DNA from: Hyphomicrobiales bacterium
GTDB taxonomy: Bacteria; Pseudomonadota; Alphaproteobacteria; Rhizobiales; Rhizobiaceae
DNA: 32,973 bases
Direction: 5' to 3'
Assembly: GCA_900472785.1 (NCBI GenBank)
Contig: UCJH01000037.1
Coordinates: forward strand, 1-32,973
Shown here: piece after piece, positions 24,905 to 32,973 of the stretch
How positions within the stretch are numbered: position 1 is the first letter of the stretch
How the letters are laid out: each line of letters opens with the position of its first letter
Program-made: the position numbers and the translations under genes
Notes under the pieces: model-generated
What the model was told of the DNA's origin: nothing
Seen by the model: the letters and a program-made list of their open reading frames with translations, nothing else
Databases searched by the model: none

Positions 24905-25312
24905 TCACGAATGATCGAAGGCCGTCAGGATCGGACAGGGGCCGCTTTCGGACGAGGCGCAATCATGCGCCAGGCGTCGCAGCGATTTGCGCACGGCTTC
25001 CAGTTCCGCGATCTTTGCATCCAGTGCAGCGATGCGTTCGCCCGCCAGTTCGCGGGCACGGGCGCGGTCTTCGCCGGCATCAAGCTCGATCAGCTCGCCG
25101 ATCTGCTCGAGGCTGAAGCCTGCGGTCTGGGCCGAGCGGATGAAGCGCAACCGGCGCATATCGTCTTCGCCATAACGCCGGATACCGCCGCCAAGGCCGA
25201 CCCCGCCGCTGCGTGCCGGCGTGCCGAGCAGCCCGCGCCGCTGGTAATAGCGGATGGTCTCCACCCCGACGCCGCCCGAGCGGGCGAGGCCGGCAATCGT
25301 CACCTCTTTCAT
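24905..25312 (-). CDS. MerR-family regulator, mercury-regulator-like
   Basis: A 135-residue regulator: winged helix-turn-helix at about 3-70 (VTIAGLARSGGVGVETIRYYQ and GGGIRRYGEDDMRRLRFIRSA) and a coiled coil from about 80 to 113. Two cysteines, Cys118 and Cys126, lie at the C-terminal end like Cys117/Cys126 of MerR, but spaced eight rather than nine apart. The third mercury ligand (Cys82 of MerR) appears to be Arg83 here. The start MKEVTIAGL replaces a 39-codon upstream extension that overlaps the promoter and the next gene. It is divergent from the glutaredoxin-MauE gene across a mer-like operator. Signal may be a thiol-reactive agent or another metal, not clearly mercury. Confidence 0.9.
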   Translation of the reverse strand: MKEVTIAGLARSGGVGVETIRYYQRRGLLGTPARSGGVGLGGGIRRYGEDDMRRLRFIRSAQTAGFSLEQIGELIELDAGEDRARARELAGERIAALDAKIAELEAVRKSLRRLAHDCASSESGPCPILTAFDHS

Positions 25313-25327
25313 CACCCCACTCCGTGC

Positions 25328-25359
25328 TTGACTCCGTACCATGGTACGGGGGTTATACT
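25328..25359 (+). promoter_or_regulatory. MerR-type promoter with 20-bp spacer and palindromic operator
   Basis: TTGACT (25328-25333) and TATACT (25354-25359) are separated by 20 bp, longer than the usual 17 and typical of MerR-activated promoters. The spacer holds a perfect 16-bp palindrome, CCGTACCATGGTACGG (25334-25349). The segment TTGACTCCGTAC equals the start of the classical mercury-resistance operator by memory. It would fire the glutaredoxin-MauE gene, whose start codon is 26 bp after the -10. Confidence 0.8.
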
Positions 25360-25385
25360 TTATCCATAAATCGAAACCAAGCGAC

Positions 25386-26177
25386 ATGAAAGACTGCGGC
25401 ATGCTCGACACCACATCCAGAAAAGCCACCCTCTACCGGATGGTCATGGAAAAGCACACCTGCCCCTACGGCCTGAAAGCCAAAGACCTTCTGCAGCGCG
25501 AAGGCTATACGATCGATGACCACTGGTTGACCACGCGCGCGGAGACGGACGCCTTCAAGGCGGAACACGGCGTCAAGACCACACCGCAGACCTTCATCAA
25601 CGGCGAACGCATCGGCGGCTATGACGACCTGCGCCGGCATCTCGGCAAGACGGTGCGCGATCCAAAGGCAGTGACCTATCGCCCGGTCGTCGCCGTTTTT
25701 GCGATGACCGCGCTGATGGCGCTGGCCGCCAGCCATGCGGCGTTCGGCAATGCCTTCACCGTCCGGGCTGCCGAATGGTTCATCGCCTTCAGCATGGCGG
25801 TGCTCGCCATCCTGAAGCTGCAGAACATCGAGAGCTTCTCGACCATGTTCCTCAATTATGACCTCCTGGCAAAACGCTGGGTCCGCTATGGCTACATCTA
25901 CCCGTTTGCGGAAGCCGGCGCGGCTATCCTGATGATCGCGGGTGCCTTGACGTGGATTTCCATTCCCGTCGCGCTGTTCATCGGCACGATCGGCGCGGTC
26001 TCGGTGTTCAAGGCCGTCTATATCGACAGGCGCGAACTGAAATGCGCCTGCGTCGGCGGCGACAGCAATGTGCCGCTCGGCTTCGTGTCGCTGACGGAAA
26101 ACCTGATGATGGTGGCCATGGCAATCTGGATGATGGCCTTGGAACTGACCGGCGCCACCGCGCTTCACGCGATGTAG
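25386..26177 (+). CDS. Glutaredoxin-MauE/DoxX-like fusion membrane protein
   Basis: A 263-residue protein in two parts. Residues about 13-90 are a glutaredoxin with CPYG at 26-29 (one redox Cys, a monothiol-like site) and TTPQTFING (65-73) holding the cis-proline. Residues about 98-255 form a MauE/DoxX-like membrane domain with about four or five hydrophobic segments and a CAC-x-GG segment (Cys220, Cys222) near the fourth. Such proteins may pass electrons or disulfide status across the membrane; the exact reaction is unknown. It is driven from a MerR-type promoter. An ATG five codons downstream (25401) is an alternative start. Confidence 0.85.
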   Translation: MKDCGMLDTTSRKATLYRMVMEKHTCPYGLKAKDLLQREGYTIDDHWLTTRAETDAFKAEHGVKTTPQTFINGERIGGYDDLRRHLGKTVRDPKAVTYRPVVAVFAMTALMALAASHAAFGNAFTVRAAEWFIAFSMAVLAILKLQNIESFSTMFLNYDLLAKRWVRYGYIYPFAEAGAAILMIAGALTWISIPVALFIGTIGAVSVFKAVYIDRRELKCACVGGDSNVPLGFVSLTENLMMVAMAIWMMALELTGATALHAM

Positions 26178-26181
26178 CGGC

Positions 26182-28128
26182 TCAAGTCGAGGCGAGCGCC
26201 ACAGCCGGCTGCAGGCGGGAGGCGTTGTAGGCCGGCAGATAGCCGAAGATCAGGCCGGTCAGGAAGGCGCTGGCGAAGGCAAGGATGACAGGCCCGGGGG
26301 CGAAGCTGACCGGAACCGAAAACGCCTGCGCGACGGCGCCGATGCCAAGCCCCAGCGCCACGCCAATAAGCCCGCCGAGCGCGGAAACGACCAGCGCCTC
26401 GACGATGAACTGGGTGAGGATGTCGCGCGAGCGGGCGCCCGTCGCCATGCGGATACCGATCTCGCGGGTGCGCTCCGTCACCGAAACCAGCATGATGTTC
26501 ATCACCCCGATGCCGCCGACGAGCAGCGAGATCGCCGCGATCGAACCCAGAAACACCTTCAGGATATTGGAGGTCTCGGTAAAGGTCTCGCGGATGGCGG
26601 CAAGATTGGTGATCTGCGTGTCCTCCCGCTTGTGGCGGGTGTCGAGCAGGGCCTGGATCTGGTCCTGCGTGACGTTGATTGCGCTGTCATCCTTTACCTG
26701 CACCGTGATGGAGCGGACGTTGCGGGCGCCGAACAGCCGCAGATTGCCGGTCGACAAAGGAACGAGAACCGTATCGTCCTGATCGTTCCCGCCGGCGGTC
26801 GCGCCCTTTTCGGCCATGATGCCGATCACCTGGAACGGGATGTTCTTGATCAGAATATATTGGCCGAGTGGATCGCCGCCATCCGGGAACAGCGTCTTGA
26901 CCACGGTCTTGCCGAGCACGGCGACACTCGCATAGCTGTCCATGTCGGCAGGGCTGATGAAGGCGCCGCTGGCGACATCCCAGGTCTTGGCCGCCGGAAA
27001 CTGCGGCACCGTGCCGTTGACCGAGGTCTGGTAGTCGCGATTGCCGGCCCGCACAGTCAGCGTGCTCGACATTTCCGGCACGGCGAAGCTGATGTTCGGC
27101 AATTCGAGGATGGCATCGGCGTCCGACGGGACCAGCGAGACGATGCTGCCACCCTCGCCGCCACGGAAATTGGCCATGTTGGGCCGCACGATCAGAAGGT
27201 CGGAACCCATGGCGGCGATACGGCTGAGCACCGAATCCTGCGCGCCGGTGCCGATCGCCAGCATGGCGACGACGGAGGAGACTCCGATGACAATGCCGAG
27301 AAGCGTCAGAATGGTGCGGAACAGATTGGCGCGCAGGGCCCGGAAGGACATGCGCACCGCCTCCGAGACATCGGCAACAAGGGCGGCCTTGCCTTCGGTC
27401 CGGACAAAGGCCGGTGGCGTCGGCCGTCCGATGCGACTGCGCCGGCGCGGCAGCCGGTCGGCGGTGATCACCCCGTCGCTGATTTCGATGACGCGATCCG
27501 CACTTTCGGCGAGTTCCGGCGCATGGGTGATGATGATCACCGTATGGCCGGCCTCGTTCATCTGCCGCAGCGTCGCCATCACGTCCTTGCCGCTCTGCGT
27601 GTCGAGCGCGCCGGTCGGCTCGTCGGCAAGGATGATCTGGCCACCGTTCATCAGCGCCCGCGCGATCGAGACGCGCTGCTGCTGGCCGCCCGACAGCTGG
27701 TTCGGAAGATGATCCAGCCGCTCGCCGAGATTGAGCGAGCGCAACAGGCTTTCGGCCCGCGCCCGCCGTTCGCGCGCCGGCACGCCGGCATAGACGGCGG
27801 GGATTTCGACATTCTCCTGCGCCGTTGCGGTCGAGACCAGATTGTAGCTCTGGAAGACAAAGCCGAACATCTGGCGGCGGCGCTTGGCCAGCTGGTCGGC
27901 ATCGAACTCCGAGACGTCCTCGCCTTCGAGCAGATATTGCCCGCCGGTCGGCCGATCGAGGCAGCCGAGAATGTTCATCAGCGTCGATTTTCCGGACCCG
28001 GACGCGCCGACGATGGCAACGAATTCGCCGGGTTCGATGTCCAGCGAGACGCCACGCAGGACCTCGACCGCCACGTCGCCGTTGACGAAGGTCTTGCGCA
28101 GGTCTTTCAGGGAAATGAGCGGTGCCAT
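26182..28128 (-). CDS. macB: MacB-type ABC exporter (ATPase-permease fusion)
   Basis: A 648-residue fusion. The ATPase has Walker [10 protein letters not shown] (41-49), signature LSGGQQQR (145-152), Walker B ILADE (166-170) and the H-loop His202. The permease has one helix at about 270-293, a periplasmic domain of about 220 residues, and three C-terminal helices from about 525. This is the MacB architecture, a mechanotransmission pump that drives substrates from the periplasm through MacA and a TolC-like channel. It starts 9 bp after macA. No TolC homologue is in the window. The substrate is unknown; the name is by family, not a macrolide claim. Confidence 0.92.
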   Translation of the reverse strand: MAPLISLKDLRKTFVNGDVAVEVLRGVSLDIEPGEFVAIVGASGSGKSTLMNILGCLDRPTGGQYLLEGEDVSEFDADQLAKRRRQMFGFVFQSYNLVSTATAQENVEIPAVYAGVPARERRARAESLLRSLNLGERLDHLPNQLSGGQQQRVSIARALMNGGQIILADEPTGALDTQSGKDVMATLRQMNEAGHTVIIITHAPELAESADRVIEISDGVITADRLPRRRSRIGRPTPPAFVRTEGKAALVADVSEAVRMSFRALRANLFRTILTLLGIVIGVSSVVAMLAIGTGAQDSVLSRIAAMGSDLLIVRPNMANFRGGEGGSIVSLVPSDADAILELPNISFAVPEMSSTLTVRAGNRDYQTSVNGTVPQFPAAKTWDVASGAFISPADMDSYASVAVLGKTVVKTLFPDGGDPLGQYILIKNIPFQVIGIMAEKGATAGGNDQDDTVLVPLSTGNLRLFGARNVRSITVQVKDDSAINVTQDQIQALLDTRHKREDTQITNLAAIRETFTETSNILKVFLGSIAAISLLVGGIGVMNIMLVSVTERTREIGIRMATGARSRDILTQFIVEALVVSALGGLIGVALGLGIGAVAQAFSVPVSFAPGPVILAFASAFLTGLIFGYLPAYNASRLQPAVALAST

Positions 28129-28137
28129 GGCGCTTGC

Positions 28138-29391
28138 TCAGAACATCGGCGGCGGCATGCCGCGCCGTTTGCTGGATCGGGTGCTGGACGATGACGAGGT
28201 AGACGAGCCACTGCCGACCACGACGGCGTCGCCCTCGGAGAGACCGGACTTCACCTCGACGCGCACGCGATTTCGAATGCCGCTCTCGACCGCGCGGGTC
28301 TCGCGCTTGCCGCCAGGCGCGACAAAGGTAACCTCAGCCCCGCCCTTCCCGTCATCGTTCGTCAGCGCCGCGACAGGAACAGTCAGGACGTCGCGAGCCG
28401 CGGCCTCGACGAAAAAGACCTGCGCGGTCATGTTCATCATCAGAATGCCCTGCGGATTGGGCACATCGAACAGCGCGTAATAGAGGACGACGTTGTTCTC
28501 CGTCTGCGGCGTCGGCTGAATTTGCCGCAGCGTGCCGGCATAGCGCTTGCCGGGCTGACCGAGCAGCGTGAAATAGGCCTCCATGCCGACGCTGAGCTTG
28601 CCGACGTCGGCCTCGGACACCTCCGCCTCGACGGTCATGGTCGAGAGATCGGCCATCGTCACGATGGTCGGGGCCGACTGATTGGCATTCAGCGTCTGGC
28701 CTTCCTTCGCCGAAACATTGACGATGGTGCCGCTCATCGGCGCATAGATTTTCGTGTAGCCGAGATTGATGCGGCTGTCCTTCAACTGCGCCTGCTGCTT
28801 GCGGATTTGCGCCTCGAAGGATTCGACTGAAGCCTGCGCCGTCGCCAGCTCTGCAACGGCCTCATCGAGCGCCGACTGCGCGGCACTGTTGCCGGCGACC
28901 AGCGCGCGCTGGCGGGTGAGGTTTGCCTGCCGCAGGACCACCTGTGCCGACTTGTCGATCATCTGTGCCTTGAGATTGGCCAGTTCCGCCTCGTTGATCT
29001 CGATCTGGGTCTCGATCGAGGCGCTGTCTATCTCGGCGATCAGATCGCCTTGCTTGACGACGTCGCCGATCTCGACCTTGACGCTCTTCAACTGGCCTGA
29101 CACCTGCGCGCCGACATCGACATCCTTGATCGGGCTCAAAAGCCCGGCCGCCGTGACGCTGTTTTCGAGATCGCCGCGAACCGCCGCCTCGGTGATCACC
29201 GCTTCGGCCGGCGCAGGCGCATACCATTTTTCCCAGCCGTACCAGCCGCCGGCGGCAAGGACCACAAGCAAGGGCAGAAGCATCCAGCCACGCGAGCGGC
29301 GCCGACGCTTCGGCCGCATCGTCGTCGCCAAGGGCACGGCGGCGGCAGGCGCGGGAACATCGGCGGCTATCTTGCGGGAGGCATCGGCCAT
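28138..29391 (-). CDS. macA: MacA-type periplasmic adaptor (HlyD family)
   Basis: A 417-residue membrane-fusion protein. An Arg-rich cytoplasmic start (RPKRRRRSRG) is followed by a membrane anchor (37-52). Two half-lipoyl domains lie at about 85-122 and 210-235, flanking a coiled coil (about 125-205) that should meet the outer-membrane channel. A beta-barrel and membrane-proximal domain follow. The C-terminus ends in a Ser/Thr run with basic residues (about 393-417), not typical of MacA. The first ATG was chosen; a GTG 13 codons upstream is possible. It lies 201 bp downstream of the small secreted-protein gene and is co-transcribed with macB. Confidence 0.92.
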   Translation of the reverse strand: MADASRKIAADVPAPAAAVPLATTMRPKRRRRSRGWMLLPLLVVLAAGGWYGWEKWYAPAPAEAVITEAAVRGDLENSVTAAGLLSPIKDVDVGAQVSGQLKSVKVEIGDVVKQGDLIAEIDSASIETQIEINEAELANLKAQMIDKSAQVVLRQANLTRQRALVAGNSAAQSALDEAVAELATAQASVESFEAQIRKQQAQLKDSRINLGYTKIYAPMSGTIVNVSAKEGQTLNANQSAPTIVTMADLSTMTVEAEVSEADVGKLSVGMEAYFTLLGQPGKRYAGTLRQIQPTPQTENNVVLYYALFDVPNPQGILMMNMTAQVFFVEAAARDVLTVPVAALTNDDGKGGAEVTFVAPGGKRETRAVESGIRNRVRVEVKSGLSEGDAVVVGSGSSTSSSSSTRSSKRRGMPPPMF

Positions 29392-29532
29392 GGGCACTTC
29401 ATCCACTCGGTATCGGGCAATAGCGGGCACCTGCCCGGATTTCCTTCTTCAAGTAGTTCTCAACTGTGCCTTATTGAAGTTCCGGCCGATGAAATCTTTG
29501 TAATCTTTTGTTTTTATGTTTCTGGAGCAGAA

Positions 29533-29564
29533 ACAGAAAACCCGGCAGGCAGAGCCAGCCGGGT
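29533..29564 (-). terminator. Rho-independent terminator after the small secreted-protein gene
   Basis: ACCCGGC (29540-29546) and GCCGGGT (29558-29564) form a 7-bp GC-rich stem. On the minus strand the stem is followed by TTTTCTGTTT. It ends about 27 bases after the stop codon of the small gene, so that gene probably has its own short transcript. Confidence 0.75.
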
Positions 29565-29591
29565 CGCAAACGTGACGACGGTCGCGTGATC

Positions 29592-29867
29592 TTACTTGCA
29601 GACCTTGATGGTCTTGTAAAAGACGTTGCCGTAGGAATCGTATTTCTTGATCTTCTTGAAGATGCAGTGTGGCTTGTAGTAATCTTTCTTGTAATAATGC
29701 TTTTTCTTGTAGTGCTTCTTCTTGTGTCCATAGTAGTGATCGACGTACTGGACGTCGCCACCGCTATAGCCGCCAAAGCTGAGCGTCAGGCTGCCAGCGT
29801 TCGACGGTGCCGCGAACGAAATCGCTGCGCCAACGGCGACAACCGAAGCAATAATCAGTTTACGCAT
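29592..29867 (-). CDS. Small secreted Lys/Tyr/His-rich protein, function unknown
   Basis: A 91-residue protein. Residues 1-24 form a Sec signal peptide (RKLIIASVVAVGAAISFAAP then SNA), with probable cleavage after Ala24. The mature 67 residues contain 16 Lys, 12 Tyr, 5 His and 2 Cys, with runs such as HKKKHYKKKHYYKKDYYK. It is strongly cationic. The start has a good ribosome site (AAGGAG) and a terminator follows. I do not recognise a function; metal binding, cell-wall or membrane interaction, or a role linked to the nearby MacAB are open. The Lys-rich DNA is less GC-rich than its neighbours. Confidence 0.8.
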   Translation of the reverse strand: MRKLIIASVVAVGAAISFAAPSNAGSLTLSFGGYSGGDVQYVDHYYGHKKKHYKKKHYYKKDYYKPHCIFKKIKKYDSYGNVFYKTIKVCK

Positions 29868-29961
29868 GGGTCTCTCCTTTTAAAACGGCCAGATGAGACT
29901 GCCTCATCCTACAGAGACATTCCCACAGGTTCCCCTTAACCGCAGTTCCAAACGTAACATG

Positions 29962-29989
29962 AAAATAAAAAGCCGAAAGATGCTTTCAG
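29962..29989 (-). terminator. Rho-independent terminator at the end of ubiB
   Basis: CCGAAAG (29973-29979) and CTTTCAG (29983-29989) form a stem with a 3-base loop and one G-T pair. On the minus strand it is followed by GGCTTTTTATTTTC-type sequence. The stem includes the ubiB stop codon (29986-29988). Confidence 0.55.
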
Positions 29990-31554
29990 AAAATCTTCCA
30001 GGCGATGTAGATCAAGGTTGCCGCAATCACCCAGAGCACGACCCGCCCTGATCGGCTGTGACGCGCCTCGGACCGGCCGATGGCTTCCGACGTGGCGGTA
30101 TCGAAGCGCAGGCCGTTCTCGGCCATGGCAGTGACTTCGCGGGAAAACCGCTCCGTCTTGGCGGCGATTTCGGGGGCGGCTTCGGCCAGCCGGAGCGCTG
30201 CATGAAGGCCGTCGCGCAGGTCCGTGACGATCCGCTTCGGACCCAGATTGTCGCGAATCCAGTCGCCGACCACCGGCTCCGAGGCCTTCCACATATTGAA
30301 GCGCGGATTGAGCGTGCGCGATACGCCCTCGACGACGACCATCGTCTTCTGCAGCATGACCAGTTCCGGCCGCGTTTCCATTTCGAAAAGCTGCGTCACT
30401 TCGAACAGAAGGGTCAGAAGCTTGGCCATGGAAATCGTCTCGGCCGGCTGGCCATGGATCGGCTCGCCGATGGCCCGGATCGCCTGGGCAAAGCTTGCTG
30501 CATCGTGGTGCCCGGGCACATACCCCGCCTCGAAATGCACGTCGGCGACGCGCTTGTAGTCGCGGGTGATGAACCCGTAGAGGATTTCGGCGAGGAACCG
30601 CCGTTCCTTCTTTCCCAGACGACCGACGATGCCCATATCGACGGCGACGATCGTACCTTGCGGATCCACGAACAGATTGCCCTGGTGCATATCGGCGTGA
30701 AAGAAGCCGTCGCGCAGCGTGTGGCGCAGGAAGGACTGGATCAGCGTATCGGCCAGCGCGTTCAGATCGTGGCCGGCGGCCCGCAGGCCCGCCACGTCGG
30801 ACATCTTGGTGCCTTCGATCCATTCCATGGTGACGACATCGCGTCCCGTCCGTTCCCAGTCGACGGTGGGAACACGGAAGCCCGGATCTTTCCTTGTGTT
30901 CTCGCCGAGTTCCGACAGCGCCGCCGCCTCCAGCCGCAGGTCCATCTCGACCTTGGTGGTCTGTTCCAGCGTCTTCGTCACCTCGACCGGGCGCAGGCGC
31001 CGCGTGTGCGGCAGGAAACGTTCCTGAAGATGCGAGACGAGATACATGGCCTCGAGATCATGGGCGAAACGCTGGCGCACGCCGGGACGGATGACCTTGA
31101 CCGCGACCTTCTCCTCGATGCCGTTGCGAAGGACGATGCCGGGATGGACCTGGGCGATGGAGGCCGCCGCGATCGGCTCCTCGAAGCGCAGGAACAGATC
31201 GGCGACGGGACGGCCAAGCGCGCCCTCGATCGTCGCTCGCGCCGCTTCCGACGGAAACGTCGCCATGCGGTCCTGCAGAAAGGCAAGGTCGGCCGCAAAA
31301 TCCGCGCCCACGACGTCCGGCCGCGTCGCCAGGAACTGGCCGATCTTGACATAGGAAGGGCCAAGCCGCTCGATCGCACGGGCCAGTCTGTCGCTGCGGT
31401 CCCCGGCGCGGCTGCGGGCAAAAAGACCGGCAAGCGACTGGGCGGCGCGGGCAAGCGGCGGCAGGTTTTCGGACGGCAGCGCCGAAACGACGCCTTCGCG
31501 CACCAGCACCCAACCGATCCGCACGAGGCGGGCATAGGCTCCGATGGTGGTCAT
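29986..31554 (-). CDS. ubiB: Ubiquinone biosynthesis kinase-like protein UbiB
   Basis: A 522-residue UbiB/ABC1/ADCK ATPase needed for ubiquinone synthesis. The family KxGQ motif is KIGQ at 70-73, the alanine-rich loop is AAASIAQVH (129-137), Lys153 is in AVKVIRPG, the catalytic-loop-like segment is HADMHQGN (286-293), and DMG is at 306-308. A C-terminal transmembrane helix ends in [18 protein letters not shown]. The gene lies downstream of ubiE (74-bp gap) on the same strand. A stem-loop terminator covers its stop. The call is firm. Confidence 0.95.
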   Translation of the reverse strand: MTTIGAYARLVRIGWVLVREGVVSALPSENLPPLARAAQSLAGLFARSRAGDRSDRLARAIERLGPSYVKIGQFLATRPDVVGADFAADLAFLQDRMATFPSEAARATIEGALGRPVADLFLRFEEPIAAASIAQVHPGIVLRNGIEEKVAVKVIRPGVRQRFAHDLEAMYLVSHLQERFLPHTRRLRPVEVTKTLEQTTKVEMDLRLEAAALSELGENTRKDPGFRVPTVDWERTGRDVVTMEWIEGTKMSDVAGLRAAGHDLNALADTLIQSFLRHTLRDGFFHADMHQGNLFVDPQGTIVAVDMGIVGRLGKKERRFLAEILYGFITRDYKRVADVHFEAGYVPGHHDAASFAQAIRAIGEPIHGQPAETISMAKLLTLLFEVTQLFEMETRPELVMLQKTMVVVEGVSRTLNPRFNMWKASEPVVGDWIRDNLGPKRIVTDLRDGLHAALRLAEAAPEIAAKTERFSREVTAMAENGLRFDTATSEAIGRSEARHSRSGRVVLWVIAATLIYIAWKIF

Positions 31555-31628
31555 GCGCGCTGACCGCGCTTGGCAGCGATACGCGAAACGCTACGGGAAC
31601 GGCCGTGTCTGAAAGCAGGCATCATGCG

Positions 31629-32405
31629 TCAGATCTTCCAGCCGGAATGAAGCGCGGCAATACCGCCGGTGTAGCTGGTATAGGTGACGCGCGAAAAGCC
31701 GGCGGCGGAGATCATCGTTGCGAAATCGCGCTGGTTGGGAAACTTGCGGATCGATTCCACCAGATACTGATAGGGCTCGGCATCTCCGGTGATCATTTTG
31801 CCGAATTGCGGGATGGCGTTGAACGACCATGCGTCATAGACCCTGTCGAGCAGCGGCATGTCGACCTCGGAGAACTCCAGCACCAGCAGCCGGCCGCCGC
31901 GCTTCAGCACACGATAGGCTTCCGACAGCGCGACATCGATGCGCGGTACGTTGCGAATGCCGAAAGCGATCGTATAGGCATCGAACGAGTTTGCTTCGAA
32001 CGGCAAATCCTCGGCATTGGCCTCGACGAAGGTGAGGTTCGCAGAAAGGCCCTTCTTTTCGGCGCGCTCGGCACCGACGGCCAGCATCGACCCGTTGATG
32101 TCGAGCACGGTCGAATGCGCCTTGCGGTCCGATGCCTCGATGATGCGAAAGGCGATGTCGCCGGTCCCGCCGGCCACGTCGAGCGTGCGGTACTCGGCGC
32201 TCTTTCTCGGATTGAGCGCGGCAATCATCGCATCCTTCCAGGCACGGTGCAGGCCCATCGACATGACGTCGTTCATGATGTCGTAGCGCTTGGCGACCTT
32301 GTGGAAGACGTCGTTGACCAGCGCCTGCTTCTCGCCCTGCCCGACCTGACGGAAACCGTAGGAGGTTTCCATGCCGCCGTCGGCCGATATACGCTCACCT
32401 GTCAT
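31629..32405 (-). CDS. ubiE: Ubiquinone/menaquinone C-methyltransferase UbiE
   Basis: A 258-residue S-adenosylmethionine-dependent methyltransferase of quinone synthesis. Seen are the family signature YDIMNDVMS (41-49), SAM motif I DVAGGTGD (76-83), and [11 protein letters not shown] (145-155). The start [11 protein letters not shown] is chosen over an ATG 11 codons upstream, giving the usual length. It is divergent from mutM across 198 bp and is followed by ubiB; both act in ubiquinone synthesis. Confidence 0.95.
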   Translation of the reverse strand: MTGERISADGGMETSYGFRQVGQGEKQALVNDVFHKVAKRYDIMNDVMSMGLHRAWKDAMIAALNPRKSAEYRTLDVAGGTGDIAFRIIEASDRKAHSTVLDINGSMLAVGAERAEKKGLSANLTFVEANAEDLPFEANSFDAYTIAFGIRNVPRIDVALSEAYRVLKRGGRLLVLEFSEVDMPLLDRVYDAWSFNAIPQFGKMITGDAEPYQYLVESIRKFPNQRDFATMISAAGFSRVTYTSYTGGIAALHSGWKI

Positions 32406-32603
32406 CACGAAAACTCCGGATCGATCGCCATAACGCAAACCATAGCGAATTCATCTTGGCCACGCTATCTCTGCAACGGCCCCATCTCCGCAACAACCTG
32501 CGACCGGGCTGCGGCATTCCGCCTCCCTATAGGATATGCATGCCGCGAAGGGAATTGCCAAATCGGCCCGAGGCGGTATCGCGCCGGCCCAGAAGGAGAC
32601 GAC

Positions 32604-32973
32604 ATGCCGGAACTGCCGGAAGTGGAAACGGTCAGACGCGGACTTTCGCCGGCGATGGAGGGCGCGGTTATCCTGCGCATCGAACTCAGGCGCCCGGACC
32701 TGCGCTTCCCGTTTCCGGAAAACTTCACCGACATCGTGTCCGGCCGGCGCATTCTGTCGCTGTCGCGACGGGCGAAATACCTGCTGATCGATCTCGAGGG
32801 CGGCGACGTGATCATCGCCCATCTCGGCATGTCCGGTTCGTTCCGTATCGAGGCCGGCGCGGCGGAAAGCATTCCAGGCGACTTTCATCACCCGCGCGGC
32901 AAGGACGAGAAGCACGACCACGTGATCTTTCATCTGGAAGGGGCGGCCGGCCCGGCGCGGGTGATCTACAAAT
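32604..32973 (+). CDS. mutM: Formamidopyrimidine-DNA glycosylase (5' part, cut by window edge)
   Basis: The first 123 residues of a DNA-repair glycosylase/AP lyase that removes oxidised purines such as 8-oxoguanine. The N-terminus PELPEVETV carries the catalytic Pro (Pro2 here, Pro1 after Met removal) and Glu. RRAKYLL includes the conserved lysine, and HLGMSGSF is the conserved void-filling region. The ribosome site AAGGAG precedes ATG. The zinc finger and H2TH domain lie outside the window. Family length is about 270-300 residues. Confidence 0.95.
   Translation, partial: MPELPEVETVRRGLSPAMEGAVILRIELRRPDLRFPFPENFTDIVSGRRILSLSRRAKYLLIDLEGGDVIIAHLGMSGSFRIEAGAAESIPGDFHHPRGKDEKHDHVIFHLEGAAGPARVIYK

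Noticed and set aside
24905..26177. A mercury-resistance locus
   Set aside because: The operator is mer-like, but there is no reductase, MerT or MerP gene, and the regulator lacks the third mercury-ligand cysteine.
26632..28194. A 520-codon open frame on the plus strand across macB
   Set aside because: It is antisense to a clear MacB protein with all ABC motifs. Its translation is rich in Arg, Gly, Asp and His with no domain, as expected for a shadow frame in high-GC DNA.
29868..29940. GGAAC-like sequences before the small secreted-protein gene as a stress-sigma promoter
   Set aside because: No CGTT-like -10 lies at 16-17 bp from either GGAAC, so the consensus fails.
30058..31563. A 501-codon open frame on the plus strand across ubiB
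   Set aside because: It is fully antisense to ubiB, whose motifs are intact; no ribosome site or recognisable domain supports it.

Overview
The window looks like a chromosomal segment of a member of the Rhizobiaceae (Rhizobium/Agrobacterium/Ensifer type). The evidence is high GC content, an iolR-iolC-iolD-iolE-iolB inositol operon with a fused kinase/DUF2090 IolC, GGAA-N6-TTCC operators of the rhizobial IolR kind, a bacteriophytochrome of the HWE-kinase type, and intergenic palindromic repeats of the kind common in rhizobia. There are 28 protein genes, the last cut by the window edge. I found no rRNA, tRNA, CRISPR array, insertion sequence or prophage.

Layout. 1-4673: a TetR regulator with a Tet-like MFS exporter, an isochorismatase-fold hydrolase, and a divergent EamA exporter/Lrp regulator pair. 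4674-8939: dut, then prfC with a ketopantoate-reductase-like gene and a small VOC protein on the plus strand, then a convergent HAD phosphatase. 9059-10958: a minus-strand group of LysE/RhtB exporter, AraC regulator and GFA-type zinc protein, lying just downstream of the inositol operon. 10991-19207: the inositol region, transcribed on the minus strand as Gfo/Idh/MocA dehydrogenase, iolR (RpiR type), iolC, iolD, iolE and iolB. A 205-bp palindromic element sits between iolE and iolB. Two promoters share a 13-bp operator/-35 block. 19494-21584: a class II glutamine amidotransferase overlapping coaBC tail to tail. 21661-24763: a heme oxygenase and bacteriophytochrome-HWE-kinase-receiver operon (bphO-bphP). 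24905-26177: a MerR regulator divergent from a glutaredoxin-MauE fusion, with a mer-like 20-bp-spacer promoter between them. 26182-29391: a MacAB-type exporter. 29592-29867: a small secreted Lys/Tyr/His-rich protein. 29986-32973: ubiB, ubiE and the divergent, truncated mutM.

How it fits together. dut, coaBC, ubiB, ubiE and mutM are housekeeping genes that I recall as neighbours in related genomes (recollection, not checked). Here accessory cassettes separate them. The inositol genes convert inosose to the 5-dehydro-2-deoxygluconate phosphate stage. Inositol dehydrogenase (idhA/iolG) and iolA are not in the window, unless the Gfo/Idh/MocA gene supplies a dehydrogenase. The most interesting accessory parts are the light-sensing bphO-bphP operon, the MerR/glutaredoxin-MauE unit whose operator resembles a mercury operator although the regulator lacks one mercury-binding cysteine, the secreted cationic protein next to MacAB, and the matched IolR operator-promoters. 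Each component belongs to a known family. I see no wholly new multi-gene system, but several combinations deserve testing.
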